From: Symsagittifera roscoffensis
Taxonomy: Eukaryota; Xenacoelomorpha; Acoela; Convolutidae
Assembly (NCBI RefSeq): GCF_963678635.1
Contig: NC_087066.1
Coordinates: forward strand, 766,201 to 830,200
Direction of reading: 5' to 3'
Length of the DNA: 64,000 bases
In this document: one piece after another, positions 25,160 to 37,169 of the stretch
How the letters are laid out: each line of letters starts with the position of its first letter
Position numbering within the stretch: position 1 is the stretch's first letter
The notes under the pieces: model-generated
Databases searched by the model: none
What the model was told of the DNA's origin: nothing
Seen by the model: the letters and a program-made list of their open reading frames with translations, nothing else
Program-made: the position numbers and the translations under genes

Positions 25160-26540
25160 TACAATTACCTGGCTAGGTGGGGATAATTTAACCAAATCAT
25201 AATCCGAATCAGGGGCGGATTTAGGGGGGCGGGGGTAGCGTACGCCCCCTCCCCCCTCAGGGATTCGACCCCCTGCCGACCCAAAGGGTCCCCCCTCCTT
25301 TGATACTTTTTCAGAAATCCATTTTTGGCCGACCGACCCTAAAGTTTTTCTAAAGGCGCCTTTGGCGCCAATATATACTAACTTTGAGGGGGAGCGCGCG
25401 CCAAAAAAACGCGATTTTTTTGTCAACATTTTTCAAAAAGTGCCCAAAAACGGTTTTTTTGACTGACTGTTTTTTCAGAAATTTGCCTGCGGCGCAGAAA
25501 AATTAGCCAAAATGGGGGCAAAACAGTGCTTTGGGAGAGCTTGAAAATGAAAAATCAATTTGGTCGACCTAAAAAAAAAGGTCGTCAAAATTTTCGAATT
25601 TTTTTTGAAAATCCGCAACCCTCCCCCCCCCCCTCGAGAAAATCCTAGATCCGCCCCTGATCAGAATCATAATAAGGATAGGAATATCTGATAATAAATA
25701 CAAGCCGCGTCGATGTATCTTTGTCATCAACCAATTGTTATTAAAAAAAGGTCACTTGTTGCTCTGCGTTACATCTACGTTAAAGAGTACAATTACGTGC
25801 CAAATGGGGTTAGTTATGACCAAATGATAATAATAGTTTGTGTATCAAGCAGGGCTTGATACTCATTTTTGTCAGAAGTTAACCAACCAAAATCACTCAA
25901 TTGAGCACCAAACGGCATTGGATAACCATTCACAGCTTCCAGTTCTAGAACACAAACCAATCAATTGATATAATTTGGACTTATCTCTATGGTTGCTTTT
26001 ACTTTCGTGGGTTTATCAAAATTGACCATATCTTCAGTGCAATCAAAACACATATAATGAAATCGATGAGACATACACATGGGTGCTCTGAGTTTCGTCA
26101 ATCATGACCTGCGATGAATGCGTTTGTCTTTTTTTTGAAACAATACAATTAATTGGCTAATGGAGGAAATAATGACCAAAAGGTAATATTAACCAATAGT
26201 AAAAAAAAACAGTATTAATATTGCACTTTCCTCTATTGATTGTACTAGAAAACGGCTCAGTTGAAGCTCTGAGTGTGGTTGCTACTCATACAAGTCTCCG
26301 AGGTCTAAAACAGTTGTATTTGGTTTCCATGATTTGATTTATCTCCATATCTGCTTTTTTTCAATGAAGGTGGTCCTGTCATCGGTGTAAACAACAACAA
26401 TTGATTGGGTTGAGCCCTATCAAACCTGGGAGCTTGTTAGTTTTGAACCCAGCTAACAACATCTAAGAAAAGCTTGAACACTTTTTTATAACTTCAAATT
26501 TACGAGGCTAATGCGGGTAGTTATGACCAAATGATAACAA
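25160..26540. repeat. Diverged tandem repeat of about 355 bp, 3-4 copies
   Basis: A 45-bp anchor (TACAATTA, then GGCTAATGGGG, then ATGACCAAATGATAA) occurs near 25160, 25788, 26144 and 26494. The last three are 356 and 350 bp apart, and the DNA between them shows weak collinear similarity, for example CTAAAACA ... TTTATCTCCATATCTGCTTTT against CTAGAACA ... TTATCTCTATGGTTGCTTTT. The first interval is 628 bp because the 450-bp miniature element plus its target duplication sits inside a shortened unit. Copies are old, and identity outside the anchor is low. Confidence 0.65.
25210..25659. mobile_element. Miniature hAT-like element (long copy, 450 bp)
   Basis: Ends are CAGGGGCGGATTTAGG and CCTAGATCCGCCCCTG, a 16-bp terminal inverted repeat with one mismatch. 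The flanks ATCCGAAT (25202-25209) and ATCAGAAT (25660-25667) form an 8-bp target duplication with one mismatch. The interior is G/C-homopolymer-rich near both ends and holds TTTGGCGCCAATATATACTA and GCGCGCGCC-type strings. The 97-codon frame crossing it on the minus strand has no recognisable domain. It is of the same family as 24418-24645, and is nested in the 355-bp repeat. Confidence 0.9.
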
Positions 26541-27789
26541 AGAGTAGTAAAGGAGTGAAAGGAGGTGGTGTGAAGGGGTTGGATGCAGACCCCTATGTAT
26601 TAAGATAGGGAACAAAACATCCGGTCTTCAAGCTATGTAATAAGATAGGAAATATTTTACCTATGTACCAAGATTTTTATAGGTTTTGCTATGTTTTAAT
26701 ATACGCCGTTTGAGATGGCGAGGTGGTAAATTTCAAAAAAATTTTAGCGCCCGATTTTTCCATGTATTAAGGTAGTGTACAGATTTGTCTCGGTAATAGG
26801 ATTAGTGAAAAAATAAGTAATAAAAACGGGAGCAGGCTTTCCAATGTATTACAAGGGGGAATCTGTTTCCCAATGTATTAAGATAAGTCATACCAAGTTT
26901 CAGATAGTAAGTTTCAGAAAGTTTTTGGGGACGGATTTTTCCAAGTATGAGGATAGTGTATAGATTTCCTTATGTATTGGTAAAAAAAATCAATTTAGTA
27001 AGAGCGGGAATATTTTGTCTGATGTAAAAAGACAGATTTAACGTTTTAGTTGTTAAGATAGACAGCTTCGAATGGTAATTTGAAAAAATTGCAAAACAAT
27101 TTTTTGATTCCCGACTTTCCTGTGTATTAAGTTGGAACGTAGATTTATTAAAGTATTAGGATTGGAAATAACATTTCCACATATTAAGAGCTGGTACCAG
27201 TTTCTAACAGTTTGGAATTATAATGTTTTAGTATCATGGTAAAAAAAATGAGCGTTTTTGCAGAAATCTCAAAATATGGAAAAAAAAATTCAAAAGTATC
27301 AACTTTTTGGCAAATGTTTTGATTGTTTCTTTAATAATTGTGAAATAACTTTAATTGTTTTTATGAAAAAATAACAAACTTAGTTTTAAATTTTATCGTA
27401 TCATGTAAAGATGATTACATTAAGTTTTCCAGAAAAAATGGATATTTCTCCATTTTTTCAACAAAACTTGGAAACACAATAAGATTTGGTCTAATTCGAG
27501 CTAGGCGAAGTGGTTTTTAGTGAATTGACTATGTGCATCTAGCTTAAACGTATCCGAAACCCACTTTTCTCAGAAGAATTGGGAACATAACCAAAGATTT
27601 TGAGGTTGAAAACTTTATTCATATAAGACTTGGCATCTGTACAAAAATCCCGGTTTTTGTACCTTTGATATGTATGTTTAATAGGTGTTTTTGTCCATTT
27701 GGATGTATATTTACTTAACAATAATATTCCAAATGAACAATATCAGCATTAATTATTGAAATTTGTTGAAAAACAAAAAAAATCATGAT

Positions 27790-30700
27790 TCGAACTTTTC
27801 TCAATTTTTTGTCAATTATTAATATCACCACAAAGTCTGAGAAGTTCCAACATCCTTGCTGAAACATGCTTCTAATAATTCATTTTTCTATCACGTTTTT
27901 TATTCTGGTATTTAAAAGAGAGAAATTTTGAGGAAACTTCAGAAACAATTTTCAAAAACTGCACCAGTACTTGATTAAATGTATTCAATTTTGATGAAAG
28001 TACAAATTTTTCTCAAAATGCAAAGTTTTGCTGCTTGTTCATCTGCATTAGTACTGAGCTGATCTTGGTAAATTCTAAAAACGAACGTGGTTATATTTAA
28101 AATAAAATTTCTTCATAGCTGTTCATGAACATGATCTCTCTTTTGCTTCTGCAACCTTAATTATCAGGACTTTCCCCAGAATATTTAAGTTTCAGGTGAT
28201 TTCCTGCTTTCTGTTTTGTATAACTTCTCGCTATTGAACTCAATTGCATGGAATTTTAGGCAGAACCGGGAAAATTAGGGGGAAATAGAATCAATTCAAC
28301 AGTATTCTTTTGCCGGCAGAAATAAAATTAGAGGTAAACATCAAACGTCTGAATATTACTCTGTGATTTGTGCAATTTTGTTTTTTACTCTCTTTCTGAG
28401 GAAAATGGTCAGCAAAAATTTTTTTGCAACCAATAGCCATCAATTCTTTTGCAAAATTGTTCGTAAAGTCTCTTTTGAATTTTGTTTTTTAAACGAATTT
28501 CTCAAAACAGTTTAAATGAGAGCGAATTTGAGCCATTTGAAGCATTTGAAAAAGCACAAGTACAAGGAAGAAACAGAATTCTTAGCTACAAAACAAAAAG
28601 AAATACCCATGGAAACCTGTTTCTGACTTTTTGATTTTTCTTAAGTCTAACACAAGAATGTTGTTTGAATTTTAACTCAGAAATAAAAATTGTGCCCAAA
28701 ACTGCAATTTTAAGTAAGATTGATTGAAAAACTAATATAATTCCTCTTATATTTTCTAAATGAGATAAAAAATGAGGCAACCAGAGGACAAATAGGAAGT
28801 TTTCCCGGTTTGTCCTTGAAATCGGTCATCAAATATTACATCAATTTACAGTTTATTTTTCTTTTTTCTTTCAAAAAAATCAGTTTTATAAAAACTCCAG
28901 GAAAAAGTCTATCTTTATTTTCTCTAAAAACTTTTTCTTTAAAAAACTTTCTGCAGATTGTTTTTTATGGTGTTTTTTTCTAAACATCAAAATTATTATA
29001 TGCAAAAGTTGAAAGCAGAAAAGTGATTCCTGTTTTGCCTAATGTCTTCCAAAATAATTCTTTTAGCATGAAAAATTACTCTTATTAAGTAAATAAGTGG
29101 AAAAACTTTATCAATCACCAATCATTTTTTTTAATAAAGCAGATTTATCTCCGATAAAATCTCTGAAAAAATAAATAGTTCATCAAATGATATCTGAATA
29201 CTATGATTCCCAACACTCAAACTATCATCATGCAATCGAAACAATCTTCTAATAGATTAATTTCTAATCCAAAGCAAAATTACAACCAAAAAAATTGTTT
29301 GCTAGGATTCTGCAGAAAAAAGTTTTTCGAATCAGATAACTTATGTTCTTGTTGATTTAAGTTTTTGAAGAAATTGTTCAAAGCAGAAATACGTTTTTAC
29401 CTTAAAAAATTCAAATTCAACTAAATTTTAGTTTTATTTTTTTTAGTTTATCATTTTTTAAAAGTTACAACTGAGAAAAACAAGAATCTCAATGCATGAA
29501 AAAACCACTTATCTGGTTGGGAAACGCAGTTGTCCCTGAAACTTCAAGTTTACCAAGTTAGAAGAGTATTAAAAACTAGCCAACCAAAACATTTCAACTA
29601 GTCGGTTTTAAGAAAATTTGAAAAAACGTTTCATCAAAACTTTAAAAGTTGCACACGTGTTCAATCACTAGGTTATAAAATCAAAATAATCAAAGAGCTA
29701 ACGTTAAATAGTTTCCATAAGTCTGATAATCTTGTCGACCTTATTGTGGATTAAAGAGTTTTGTTTTGATTTCCATTGAGAATTTCATGACAACTTGAGC
29801 AGTTTTTTTGCTTTCTCGTCAGTCATTTTTCGTCAGTTTTCCCTCAGTTATATCCTTTGAACAAAATCAAAAAAATCAAATTATCATAACCTTATTGTAA
29901 AATTTTTTACTGCGTAAAACTTGCTTTTTTGATGTCAGCCACATTTAGATGAAAGCTTGTTGATCCTTTATTCTACATTACCTTCTACATCACAGTTTAC
30001 AAAACTCAGTGTTTATGCTAAAACTTCGCACTGTTCCATTTACTCTAGTTTTTCTTACTGTATTTTTTTTCAATTATATTTTCTTGTAACGTGTCAGTTT
30101 TTTTGGAGATTGCTAAACGTGCACGCAATCGATTTGCGTAAGGTGACGATAATTTCAGCAAAAAGAGAAAACAAGAAGAGAGTGCTTTTTCTTGACGCGC
30201 ACATTCATTTCCCTGCTGCTGTAAGTACAAAACATTTAAATCGAACAATTCAATACGCCTGTGGGCTTACGATGTCTTGATGCTTATGAGCAAGTGTACT
30301 CTCTGCCTCATTCAAGACACACAGTACTTTCGTTTCTGTTCAGTGAAATCAGATCAATAAGTAAACGAATTGAAGCCTTTCTTGCGTTCCAAAAAACATA
30401 AGTACATCGTAGTAATTGAATTCTTAGCTAAAAAACAAGTAGAAATAACCAATGAAACCTATTTCTGACTTTCTGATTTTTCTCAAATGAAACACAAGAA
30501 AGTCTTTTGAGCGTTAAATTTAAAAATGGGCCAAAGCTGCATCAAATAAAAAATTTAGTATTTTAAGTAAGACTCTTAGAAAAAAAAATTATATCAATCC
30601 TCTTTTATATTCTAAATGAGGTAAGACTGAGGCAACCAGAGGAAAAGTTTGAAGTTTTCAATATTTGCCTTTGAGACCCACGCATCGAATATCATATCGA

Positions 30701-31790
30701 TTTAGAGTTTGTACATCTTTTTTTCTACAACAAAGTCAGTTTTTTAAAAAATATTTTAGCAAAAAAACTATCTTTGTTTTCTCTAAGAAAATTTGTTTTA
30801 AAAATCTTTCTACAATTATCGTGCAGCAAGTCATTTTTCGAACCAGATAACAAATATTCTAGTTGAATGAAGTTTTCGAAGCAATGGTACAAACCAGAAA
30901 AAAAATTTTACCTTGAAAAGATCAAAATCAACAAATTTTTCAGTTTTCATCTTTTCTATGTTAGATTTTAAAAATTTTAAAACTGAGAAAAACATGATTC
31001 TCAATGCATAAAAAACTATTTATCTGGTTGGAAATCGCACTATTCTATAAAACTTCAACTTTACTAAAGTAGAAAAGTATTGAAAACTAGCTAACTAAAA
31101 CAGTTCAACTAGTTAACTAAAACAGTTCAACTAGTCGATCGATGAAAAATTAAAATAAAGTTTCTGAAAAACCAAGTTTAAGATGATAAGTTTCAGAAAA
31201 TTTTTCGCGCCTAATTTTTCCATGTATTGAGATAGTGTACAAATTTGCCTCGGTATTAGGATTAGTGGAAAAATATCTAATAGGAATGGGAGTAGACTTT
31301 CAATCTTTTACAAGGGGAATCTGTTTCCTACGTATTAAGATAAGTCATACCAAATTTCAGATAGTAAGTTTCAGAAAAATTTTGGCGCCCGAATTTCCCA
31401 TAAAAAACAGAGTGTATAGTTTTCACTATGGTAAAAGAAAATCAATTTAGTAAGAAAGGGAAAAGGTTGTCTGATGTAAAAAGACAGATTTAACGTTTTA
31501 GTTGTTAAGATGGTAAGCTTCGAATGGTAAGTTACAAAAATAAAAAAAATGTTTAATGCCCGACTTTCCTGTGTGTAAAGTTTAAGATTAGAAATAACAT
31601 CTTCAGGTTTTAAGAGCTGGAACCATTTTTTAACAGCTTCGAGTTATAATGTTTTAGTATCATGGAAAAAAATTTGAGTTTTTTTGGCAGAAATCTCAAA
31701 ATATGGAAGAAAAAAATCAAAAGTATCAGTTTTTTGCAAATTTTTTGATTGTTTCTCTCACTTTTTTTTTACCATATACTAAAACATACA
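27790..31790 (+). repeat. Large direct repeat A-S, copy 1
   Basis: This block is repeated at 33010-36790 at an offset of about 5,074 bp in its left part (compare AGAAACAGAATTCTTAGCTA near 28568 with AGAAACAAAATTCTTAGCTA near 33642). Long stretches are nearly identical. Copy 1 holds about 85 bp near 29998-30080 that copy 2 lacks, and a 22-bp internal duplication (CTAACTAAAACAGTTCAACT twice near 31090-31130). Those two differences shift the offset to about 4,987 bp at the right end. Confidence 0.85.
30090..30345 (+). other. Conserved core of the A module, copy 1
   Basis: This is the least AT-rich stretch of the A module and stays alike in all four copies. It contains GTAACGTGTCAGTTTTTTTG, GAGAGTGCTTTTTCTTGA, CTGCTGTAAGTAC and GTCTTGATGCTTATGAGCAA followed by TGAATGAGGCAG on the opposite strand. 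CTGCTGTAAGTAC fits a 5' splice-site consensus on the plus strand. A 107-codon frame (29957-30280) covers part of it but is interrupted by deletion in copy 2. Function is unknown. Confidence 0.45.
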
Positions 31791-32830
31791 TATTGAACAT
31801 ATATATGAAAAGTATAAAACTGGGATTTTTGTACAGATGCCAAGTCTTCTATGATTAAGGTTTTCAACCTCAAAATCTATGGTTATTTTTTCCAATTCTT
31901 CCGAGAAAAGTGGGTTTCGGATACGTTTAAGCTAGATTTCAGCATAGTTTCAGCTTTAATGAGTTTTTATTTACAGAGTCAATTAACAAAAAACCACACC
32001 GCTTAGCTCGAATTAGACCAAATCTCATCGTGTTTCCAAATTTTCTTGAAAAAACGAAGAAAAAACCGTTTTTTTTTCTGGAAAACATTAAGTAATCATC
32101 TTTACACGCTACGATTTAATATAGATTTCAGTTTGTTACTATGTTTTCATTATAATAATTATTGATACTTCACAATTATGAGAGAAACAATCAAAACATT
32201 TGCCAAAAAGTTGATACTTTTGAAGTTTTCCTCCACATTTTGAGATTTCTGCAAAAGATTTTTTTTAACATGATAGTAAAACTTAAACATTGTATCTCGG
32301 AACTGTGAAAAACTGGTACCAGCTCCCAATAGGTGGAAATGTTTTTTCCAATCTTAATACAAGAACAAATCTGCATCCTAATTTAACGAACAGGAAAGTC
32401 GGGCATCAAAAAATGTTTTTTTTTATTTTTGTAACTTACCATCCGAACCTTACCATCTTAACAACTAAAACGTTAAATCTGTTTTTCTACATCAGGCACC
32501 CCCTCCCTTTCCTACTAAATTGATTGTCTTTTACCATATGCAAAGCTATACCTTATCCTTTTACATGGAAAAATTGGGCGCCAAAAGTTTTCTGGAACTT
32601 ACTATCTTAATTTGGGTATGGTTTATCTTAATACATAGAGAAACAGATTCCCCCTTGTAATACATTGGAAAGTCCACTCCCATTCTTATTACACATTTTT
32701 TTCACTAATCCTAATACCGAGGCAAATTTGTAAACTATCTCAATACATGGAAAAATTGGGCGCCAAAAACTTTCTGAAACTTATCATCTTAAACTTGGTT
32801 TTGTAGAAACGTTATTTTAAATTTTCATAA
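31155..32830. repeat. Hairpin-forming inverted S modules around a T loop
   Basis: The forward S module (31155-31790; for example GCAGAAATCTCAAAATATGG near 31690) is mirrored by an inverted S module (32220-32830; CATTTTGAGATTTCTGC near 32240). The roughly 430-bp T module lies between them in inverted orientation. The order S-T'-S' recurs at 36135-37740. Confidence 0.8.
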
Positions 32831-33009
32831 GATCGACTAGCTGAACTGTTTTAGTTAGCTAGCTTTCAATACTTTTCTATTTTAATATGCAAATTATAAT
32901 TTATGTAAATAAAACTCATTATAGCTGAAACTATGCTGAAATCTAGCTTAAATGTATCCGAAACCCATTTTTCTCAGAAGAATTGGGAAAATAATCATAG
33001 ATTTTGAAC

Positions 33010-36000
33010 TTGAAAATTTTCAAAAATTGCTTCAGTATTTGATTAAATTTATTCAATATTGGTGAAAGTACACACTTTTCTCAAAATGCATAGTTTTTGC
33101 TGCTTGTTCTTCTGCATTAGTACTGAGCTGATCTTGGTAAATTCTAAAAACGAACAATTTGAATGTGGTTATATTTAAAATAAAACATCTTCATAGCTGT
33201 TCATGATCTCTCTTTTGCTTCTGCAACCTTAATTATCAGGACTTTCCCCTGAAATTTTAAGTTCCAAGTGATTTCCTGCTTTCTGTTTTGTACAACTTCT
33301 CGCTATTGAACTCAATTTGCATGGAATTTTAGGCAGAACCGGGAAAATTAGGGCAAAATTGAATCAATTCAACAGTATCCTTTTGCCGGCAGAGGTAAAA
33401 TTAGAGGTAAACATCAAATTTCTGAATATTACTCGGTAATTTGTGCAATTTTTGTTTTTTACTCTCTTATTGAGGAAAGTTGTCAGCAAAAAAAACTTTT
33501 GCTACCAATAGCCATCAATTATTTTGCAAATTGCTCGTAAAAACTCTGTTAATTTTTGTTTTTTCAACAAATTTCTCAAAATAGTTTAAATGAGAGCAAA
33601 TTTGAGCCATTTGAAACGTTTGAAAAAGCACAAGTACAAGGAAGAAACAAAATTCTTAGCTAAAAAACAAAAAGAAATACCCATGGAAACCTGTTTCTGA
33701 CTTTTTGATTTTTCTCAAGTCTAACACAAGAATGTTGTTTGAATTTTAACTCAGAAATAAAAATTGTGCCCAAAACTGCAATTTTAAGTAAGATTGATTG
33801 AAAAACTAATATAATTCCTCTTATATTTTCTAAATGAGATAAAAAATGAGGCAACCAGAGGACAAATAGGAAGTTTTCCCGGTTTGTCCTTGAAATCGGT
33901 CATCAAATATTACATCAATTTACAGTTTATTTTTCTTTTTTTCTTTAAAAAAATCAGTTTTATAAAAACTCCAGGAAAAAGACTATCTTTATTTTCTCTA
34001 AACAACTTTTTCTTTAAAAAACTTTCTGCAGATTGTTTTTTATGGTTTTTTTTCTAAACATCAAAAATATTATATGCAGAAGTTGAAAGCAGAAAAGTGA
34101 TTCCTGTTTTGCCTAATGTCTTCCAAAATAATTCTTTTAGCATGAAAAATTACTCTTATTAAGTAAATAAGTGGAAAAACTTTATCAATCACCAATCATT
34201 TTTTTTAATAAAGCAGATTTATCTCCGATAAAATCTCTGAAAAAATAAATAGTTCATCAAATGATATCTGAATACTATGATTCCCAACACTCAAACTATC
34301 ATCATGCAATCAAAACAATCTTCTATTATGTTATTTTCTAATCCAAAGCAAAATCGCAGCCAAAAAAAATTGTTTGCTAAGATCCTGCAGAAAAAAGTTT
34401 TTCAAATCAGATAACTTATGTTCTTGTTGATTTAAGTTTTTGAAGAAAATTTCAAAGCAGAAGTACGTTTTTACCTTAAAAAGTTCAAATTCAACTAAAT
34501 TTTATTTTTCAATTTTTCTATGTTAGAATTTAAAAATTACAACTGAGAAAAAACAAGAATCTCAATGCATGAAAAAACCATTTATCTGGTTGGAAAACGC
34601 ACTTCTCCATGAAACTTCAATTTTACTAAGTTAGAAAAGTATTAAAAACTATCTAACCAAAACATTTCAACTAGTCGATTTTAAGAAAGATTGAAAAAAC
34701 GTTTCATCAAAACTTTAAAAGTTGCACACGTGTTCAATCACTAGGTTATAAAATCAAAACAATCAAAGGTATAACATTGAATAATTTCCATAAGTCTGAT
34801 AATCTTGTCGACCTTATAGTGGATTAAAGAGTTTTGGTTTGATTTCCATTGAGATTTTCATGACAACTTGAGCAGTTTTTTTTGCTTGCCCGTCAGTCAT
34901 TTTTCATCAGTTTTCCTCAGTTATATCCTTTGAACAAAATCAAAAAATCAAAAAAATCAAATTATCATAACGTAATTGTGACATTTTGTATTGCGTAAAA
35001 ATTGTTTTTTTGATGTCAGCCACATTTAGATGAAATGTTGTTGATCCTATATTCTACATTAAATTCTACATCACAGTTTCAATTTTATTTTCTTGTAACG
35101 TGTCAGTTTTTTTGGAGATTGCTAAACGTGCACGCAATCCTCGATTTGTGTAAGATGAAGATAATTTCGACAACAAGAGAAAGCAACAAGAAGAGAGTGC
35201 TTTTTCTTGATGTGCACATTCATTTCCTCGCTGCTGTAAGTACAAAAGATTTAAATCGAACAATTCAAAACGCCTGTGGGTTTACGATGTCTTGATGCTT
35301 GTGAGCAAGTGTACTCTCTGCCTCATTCAAGACACACAGCCCTTTCGTTTCTATTCAGTGAAAGCAGATCAATTTCTAAGCGAAATGAAGCCTTTCAAGC
35401 ATTCGAAAAAGCATAAGTACATCGTAGAAATTGATTTCTTAGCTAAAAAACAAAGAAATACCCAATGAAACCTGTTTCTGACTTTCTGATTTTTCTCAAA
35501 TGTAACACAACAAGGTTTTTTGAACGTTAAATTAGAAAAAAACTGAGCCAAAACTCCATCAAAAAAAATTTAGTATTTTAAGTAAGATTCTTAAAAAATC
35601 ATATAAATCCTCTTTTATATTCTAAATGAGGAAGAACTGAGGCAACCAGAGGAAAAGTTTGAAGTTTTCAATATTTGTCTTTGAGACCCACATACCGAAT
35701 ATCATATCGTTTTAGAGTTTGTACATCTTTTTTTCTACAACAAAGTCAGTTTTTAAAAAAGTTTTAGCAAAAAAACTATCTTTGTTTTCTCTAAGAAAAT
35801 TTGTTTTAAAAATCTTTCTACAACTATCGTGTAGAAAGTCATTTTTCGAACCAGATAACAAATATTCTTGTTGAATATAGTTTTCGAAGCAATGGTACAA
35901 ACCAGAAAAATATTTTTACCTTGAAAAGATCAAAATCAACAAATTTTTCAGTTTTCATCTTTTCTATGTTAGATTTTAAAAATTTTAAAACTGAGAAAAA

Positions 36001-36790
36001 CATGATTCTCAATGCATAAAAAACTATTTATCTGGTTGGAAAACGCACTATTCTATAAAACTTCAACTTTACTAAAGTAGAAAAGTATTGAAAACTAGCT
36101 AACTAAAACAGTTCAACTAGTCGATCTTATGAAAAATTAAAATAAAGTTTCTGAAAAACCAAGTTTAAGATGATAAGTTTCAGAAAATTTTTCGCGCCTA
36201 ATTTTTCCATGTATTGAGATAGTGTACAAATTTGCCTCGGTATTAGGATTAGTGGAAAAATATCTAATAGGAATGGGAGTAGACTTTCAATCTTTTACAA
36301 GGGGAATCTGTTTCCTACGTATTAAGATAAGTCATACCAAATTTCAGATAGTAAGTTTCAGAAAAATTTTGGCGCCCGAATTTCCCATAAAAAAGCAGAG
36401 TGTATAGTTTTCACTATGGTAAAAGAAAATCAATTTAGTAAGAAAGGGAAAAGGTTGTCTGATGTAAAAAGACATATTTAACGTTTTAGTTGTTAAGATG
36501 GTAAGCTTCGAATGGTAAGTTGCAAAAACAAAAAACAAAAATCTTAATGCCCGACTTTCCTGTTTGTTAAGTTAGGGTGTAGATTTGTTCATGTATTAAG
36601 ATTGGAAATAACATCTTCAGGTTTTAAGAGCTGGTACCATTTTTTACTGCTTCGAGTTATAATGTTTTAGTATCATGGAAAAAAAATTGAGTTTTTTGGC
36701 AGAAATCTCAAAATGTGGAGAAAAAACATCAAAAGTATCAGTTTTTTTGCTTTTTGCAAATGTTTTGACTGTTTCTCTCACTTTTTTTTA
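33010..36790 (+). repeat. Large direct repeat A-S, copy 2; left arm of the palindrome
   Basis: This is the direct copy of 27790-31790 and also the left arm of the large inverted repeat whose right arm is 37170-40320. It lacks the segment between TTCTACATCACAGTTT and CAATTTTATTTTCTTGTAAC (near 35080) that is present in copy 1 and in the inverted copy near 42600-42710. Copy 2 is therefore the derived, deleted form. Confidence 0.85.
35095..35350 (+). other. Conserved core of the A module, copy 2
   Basis: Nearly the same sequence as 30090-30345, including GCTGCTGTAAGTAC near 35232 and GTCTTGATGCTTGTGAGCAA near 35288. Only point changes and small indels are visible. Confidence 0.45.
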
Positions 36791-37169
36791 CCATTATACT
36801 AAAACATACATATTAAACATACATATGAAAAGTAAAAAATTGAGATTTTTGGACAGATGACAAGTCTTCTATGATTAAGGTTTTCAACCTCAAAATCTAT
36901 GGTTATTTTTTCCAATTTTTCCGAGAAAATGGGTTTCGGATAGGTTTAAGCTAGATTTCAGCATAGTTTCAGCTAACAGCTATAGTTTATATTTACATAG
37001 TCAATTAACAAAAAAACCAAACCGCCTAGCTCGAATTAGACCAAACCTCATCGTGTTTCCAAAATTTCTTTTTTTTCTGGAAAACATTAAGTAAACATCT
37101 TTAGATGCTACGATTTAATATAGAATTAAATTTGTTACTGTTTTTCCCTCATAATAATTAATAACATTC

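Noticed and set aside
28586-28780. 64-codon minus-strand ORF repeated at 33660-33854
   Set aside because: The identity comes from the recent 5-kb block duplication, not from protein conservation. The inverted copies do not keep the frame.
29957-30280. 107-codon plus-strand ORF in the A module as a gene
   Set aside because: The N-terminal part is low-complexity, the second copy of the module has lost about 85 bp within it, and one inverted copy is truncated. Only the core sequence, not the frame, is kept.
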